Source of the DNA: Streptomyces sp. NBC_01707
Lineage (GTDB): Bacteria > Actinomycetota > Actinomycetes > Streptomycetales > Streptomycetaceae
Direction of reading: 5' to 3'
Length of the DNA stretch: 64,000 nucleotides
Assembly: GCF_041438805.1 (NCBI RefSeq)
Contig: NZ_CP109190.1
Span: 1,426,001 to 1,490,000 of the forward strand
The notes beneath the pieces are model-generated. The model was given only the letters and a program-made list of their open reading frames with translations, searched no databases and was not told the origin of the DNA. This document shows, piece after piece, positions 61,233-64,000 of this stretch; positions within the stretch are counted from its first letter, which is position 1, and each line of letters starts with the position of its first letter. Made by a program: the position numbers and the translations under genes.

Positions 61233-62485
61233 GCGGCGCAGCGTACCGCGTCCTGGTCGCGGTCGTGGCCCTCGCAGCCGCAACTCTCACCCCCGCCCAC
61301 GCCGCCTCCGCCACCGCCGCGGCGGCTCCCGTGCCCGACCGGTCGGTGGTCACCTGGGCGGCCAGCGCGGACCGGCTGGGCGAGGTCCCGTCCGACCGCA
61401 CCTACCGTCTGGTCGTCCGGACCAGCGCGGGCGGCAGCGGTATGCGCATCCGGGTGTCCAACGCGTTCGGTGACCGGCCTCTGGTCATCGGCAGCGCATA
61501 CGCCGGGCTGCGCAGAAGTGGTGCCGGGCTGGTCGCGGGCTCCAACAGGAAGCTGCGTTTCGACCGGGCGGCGTCCGTGACCCTGGCACCGGGCGAGATC
61601 CGCTACAGCGATCCGCTGCCCGGGAGGACCGAGGCCGGCAGCGACCTCGCGATCAGCCTGTACGTACGGGCGGCGGGCGGCCCGGCCACCGGGCACGGGA
61701 TGGCTCTCCAGACGTCGTACGCGACCGCCGGCGACCATGCGGCCGAGGAACGGGACGGTGCGTACGCGGAACAGGTCGGGTCGTGGTTCTACCTCGACGC
61801 GGTCAGCGTGGACACCGGTCCCGGCACCGGCGCCGTGGTCACCCTCGGCGACTCCATCACGGACGGCTGGCAGTCCACCACCGACAAGAACCTGCGCTGG
61901 CCCGACTTCCTGGCCCGTCGGCTGCACGGCGCGCCGGGCGCCACGGTGCGGGGTGTGGCCAACGCGGGGATATCCGGGAACCAGGTCCTGGCGGACGGCG
62001 CCGGGCAGAGCGCGCTCTCGCGTCTCGACCGCGACGTGCTGTCGCTGCCCGGGGTGCGCACGGTGGTCCTGTTCGAGGGCGTCAATGACATCAAGTCCCA
62101 CAGCGGTGTCACGGCGGCCGCGCTGACGGCGGGCTACCGCCGGATCATCGACCGGGCGCACGCGGCGGGGAAGTGCGTCGTCGGCGCCACCGTCCTCCCG
62201 TACCAGGGCTGGTCGGAGTGGGATCCGCAGGGAGATGCGGTACGCATGGAGGTGAACGAGTGGATCCGCACCAGCGGCGCGGTGGACGCGGTGGCGGACT
62301 TCGACAAGGTCCTGCGCAGCCCGTACAACCCGCAGCGGCTGCTGCCGACGTTCGACGGAGGGGACCATCTGCATCCCAACGACAAGGGCATGCAGGCGAT
62401 GGCGGACTCGATCGACCTCGCGGACCTCGAGTGCGACGGCGCGAGCGGGCGATCCCGCACGGAAGCAGGTGAGCCCGCGTCCTGA
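61229..62485 (+). CDS. Secreted SGNH/GDSL-type esterase
   Basis: 418 residues. The ATG overlaps the GH95 stop (ATGA), so translation is coupled. Sec signal ending HAAS. The N-terminal ~190 residues form a jelly-roll-like domain (TYRLVVRTSAGGSGMRIRVS). The SGNH catalytic domain follows: block I VTLGDSITDGWQS (Ser), block II NAGISGNQVL (Gly), block III FEGVNDIKS (Asn), and block V DGGDHLHPNDKG (Asp and His). Such enzymes remove acetyl or other acyl groups from polysaccharides. Last gene of the alpha-galactoside/fucoside operon. Confidence 0.93.
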   Translation: MSGAAYRVLVAVVALAAATLTPAHAASATAAAAPVPDRSVVTWAASADRLGEVPSDRTYRLVVRTSAGGSGMRIRVSNAFGDRPLVIGSAYAGLRRSGAGLVAGSNRKLRFDRAASVTLAPGEIRYSDPLPGRTEAGSDLAISLYVRAAGGPATGHGMALQTSYATAGDHAAEERDGAYAEQVGSWFYLDAVSVDTGPGTGAVVTLGDSITDGWQSTTDKNLRWPDFLARRLHGAPGATVRGVANAGISGNQVLADGAGQSALSRLDRDVLSLPGVRTVVLFEGVNDIKSHSGVTAAALTAGYRRIIDRAHAAGKCVVGATVLPYQGWSEWDPQGDAVRMEVNEWIRTSGAVDAVADFDKVLRSPYNPQRLLPTFDGGDHLHPNDKGMQAMADSIDLADLECDGASGRSRTEAGEPAS

Positions 62486-62543
62486 CCCCATGCCGACTGT
62501 TCGGCGCGCCGGGTGAAGTTCCGTCAGCCGTGAGCCGATCCGA

Positions 62544-62589
62544 GGCCCGTCGGGACCGCATGTGTCAGCGTGCGGGATCCCGACGGGCC
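62544..62589. terminator. Bidirectional terminator
   Basis: A perfect 12-bp stem GGCCCGTCGGGA / TCCCGACGGGCC with an inner CCGCA/TGCGG stem. It lies in the 260-bp gap between the convergent esterase and NAD kinase genes. I see no gene in that gap. Confidence 0.7.
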
Positions 62590-62746
62590 ACAAGCCGGCC
62601 CTGGCGCAGCGGCTGTCGCGGCAGCGTTGCGCAGCGGTACAGGACAGGACAGGGTCCCCGCGGAGGCCGAGAAGCATCCGGTCGCCACGGACGCCTCACC
62701 ACCGGCGATACCCAGGGTTCACCCGACGGCTGTCCCCCGGCCCGCC

Positions 62747-63826
62747 TCAACCACCGCCCGCCGCATCCCTGTCCGCCAGGGACAGATGGAGATGGGCCAG
62801 GTCGCGCGGAACCGGGCCGTCGGGGCGGAAGAGCGGTGGGCTCTCTCCGTACGCGGCCGTGGCCGGAGCATCCGTGAGGCGAAGACGCGTGCGCAGCCGC
62901 CCGTAGAAGTCGTGCGGGCCGAGTCTGATGGCCCGCAGTCGACGCGGTGCCGCGTACACCCCCAGCCAGTCCCCGGCATCCAGCACGCCGCGCAGGTGGC
63001 CGTCGATCGTCACAGCGCCCTGTCCCGAGTGGGGCAGCACCCGGACCGCGATCGGTTCGTCCGACGCCACGACCACCGTACGGTCGAAGGTCATGTGCGG
63101 TGCGACAGGGGTGAAGATGACGGCATCCATGCGGGGTGAGACCACCGGACCACCTGCGGCGAAGCTGTAGGCGGTCGACCCGGTGGGGGTGGCGATGATG
63201 ACGGCGTCGGCCGAGTACGAGGCGAGCAGCCGGCCGCCGACATAGACGCCGAGACTCACCTGCCGGTCACGCGCCAGCTTCTCCACGACGACGTCGTTGA
63301 GAGCGGTGACATCCAACGCCACGCCCCAGCCCTCCGCCCCGGCCTCCGCTTCCTGGTCGACCTGAGGTGGCGGCAGCATCGGGCGCCGTCCGTAGCCCAT
63401 CAGAGCGTCGATGTCCTTGGGCACCTCGAGGACGCGAGAGGCCCTCATCGTCAGCAGCATGCGCTCCTCGACCGCCGCCCTTCCCCGGTGGACGGCGTCG
63501 AGCGCCCGGACGACATCCTCGGCCGGCACCTCGGTCAGGAAGCCGACCCGGCCCAGGTCGATCCCCAGAACGGCGCCATCGGTCTTGGCAGCGATCCTGG
63601 CGCCGCGCAGAAACGTCCCGTCGCCACCGAGCGTCACAATCAGATCAGGGTTGCCTGCGACATCGGCCTCCTGCCGCCCGCCGCGCCGACGTTCGTCGTC
63701 GCGCCACACGTCGATGTCCGTGCACGGAATACCTTCATCCGCACACCAATCGCGTACGACGCGCGCCGCGACAACAGCCTCGGGGCGGCCCTGATGGACG
63801 ACGACTCCCACCCGCTCGACACTCAT
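62747..63826 (-). CDS. NAD kinase
   Basis: About 359 residues from the ATG at 63826 (GGAG upstream). The kinase motifs are present: VTLGGDGTFLRGAR (GGDG), LGIDLGRVGFLTE, ALNDVVVEK (NE/D motif region) and IATPTGSTAYSFAAGGPVV. They bind ATP or polyphosphate and NAD to make NADP. The length exceeds the ~300 residues typical of Streptomyces NadK because of an insertion around residues ~145-165 (MLPPPQVDQEAEAGAEGWGV) and a C-terminal extension. It is likely a second NAD kinase paralogue rather than the housekeeping copy, though this needs a genome comparison. Confidence 0.9.
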   Translation of the reverse strand: MSVERVGVVVHQGRPEAVVAARVVRDWCADEGIPCTDIDVWRDDERRRGGRQEADVAGNPDLIVTLGGDGTFLRGARIAAKTDGAVLGIDLGRVGFLTEVPAEDVVRALDAVHRGRAAVEERMLLTMRASRVLEVPKDIDALMGYGRRPMLPPPQVDQEAEAGAEGWGVALDVTALNDVVVEKLARDRQVSLGVYVGGRLLASYSADAVIIATPTGSTAYSFAAGGPVVSPRMDAVIFTPVAPHMTFDRTVVVASDEPIAVRVLPHSGQGAVTIDGHLRGVLDAGDWLGVYAAPRRLRAIRLGPHDFYGRLRTRLRLTDAPATAAYGESPPLFRPDGPVPRDLAHLHLSLADRDAAGGG

Positions 63827-63882
63827 CTCGGTCCAACTCCCCGCGATCCGACGATGTCCTACCCCACCTTGAGGGCGCTGGG

Positions 63883-63914
63883 GGTGTGTCGGCCCGCCGA
63901 CGGGCCGACACACC
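63883..63914. terminator. Strong terminator-like hairpin at the right end
   Basis: A perfect 14-bp stem GGTGTGTCGGCCCG / CGGGCCGACACACC with loop CCGA, upstream of the NAD kinase gene. It probably ends a gene lying beyond the window. Nothing else is recognisable in 63915-64000. Confidence 0.65.
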
Positions 63915-64000
63915 GCTCTCCATCAGGCGATCGGGTCCGCCGGGCCGCCACGGGGACCGGTCGACGGGTCCTGCGGGTGGCCCCTTGAAGGAGGCCTGCC

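Overview
The window is high-GC DNA with GTG and TTG starts, AGGAGG-type ribosome binding sites, Tat and lipoprotein signal peptides, an LAxTG-type surface protein and dense carbohydrate-uptake operons. This points to an actinomycete, most probably a Streptomyces chromosome in an accessory region. No taxonomic search was possible.

Layout. (1) 0.4-16.6 kb holds mixed single genes: an MFS exporter divergent from an ArsR-type regulator, a Tat-exported DyP peroxidase followed by a YVTN-repeat lipoprotein, a membrane SpoIIE-type phosphatase, a small MerR-like regulator, AlkB, a ClpC-like ATPase, a multicopper oxidase lipoprotein, a geranylgeranyl-reductase-like flavoprotein and a surface-anchored choice-of-anchor-A protein. 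(2) 17.1-23.7 kb holds a cytoplasmic GH29 fucosidase, an AraC regulator, a degenerate Orn/Lys/Arg-decarboxylase-like protein, and one histidine kinase flanked by two NarL-type response regulators. (3) 23.9-41.7 kb is a polysaccharide-degradation locus. It encodes secreted lyases and hydrolases (a heparinase II/III-like protein, a PL8 lyase, GH16, a concanavalin-fold lyase-like protein and an unassigned secreted protein) and an LplB/YtcP/LplA-type importer. It also has a DeoR-LacI hybrid regulator, a 2-hydroxyacid dehydrogenase and a second GH29 enzyme. Two members, a GH2 and a GH16, are wrecked by internal deletions. (4) 41.9-44.0 kb is a gene graveyard: a frameshifted two-component remnant, the 3' ends of a polysaccharide deacetylase and two lyase-like genes, and an IS5-type transposase tail. 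It surrounds an alpha/beta hydrolase whose nucleophile serine is replaced. (5) 44.2-49.9 kb holds a PotABCD-type importer, divergent from a GntR/FCD regulator overlapping a soluble Cache-domain protein. (6) 50.0-62.5 kb is an alpha-galactoside/fucoside locus: GH36 divergent from ROK regulator, binding protein, two permeases, GH27, GH95 and an SGNH esterase. (7) NAD kinase lies at the right end.

How the parts work together. In region 3, secreted lyases should release oligosaccharides, the LplB/YtcP/LplA importer should take them up, and GH29 with the dehydrogenase should act inside the cell. The same 27-bp operator architecture (TTCGATC-N-TTCGATC-N5-GATCGAA) occurs in front of the importer operon and again between the hybrid regulator and the dehydrogenase-GH29 pair. 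This predicts one regulon. In region 6, GH27, GH95 and the esterase trim a galactosylated, fucosylated and probably acetylated glycan outside the cell, the importer brings products in, and GH36 finishes them. A perfect 8-bp inverted repeat overlies the promoter of the ROK gene.

The observations I rate highest are the paired operator of the hybrid regulator, the graveyard of gene 3' ends, the decarboxylase-like protein lacking both PLP-contact residues, and the 17-codon leader plus hairpin before the serine-less hydrolase.
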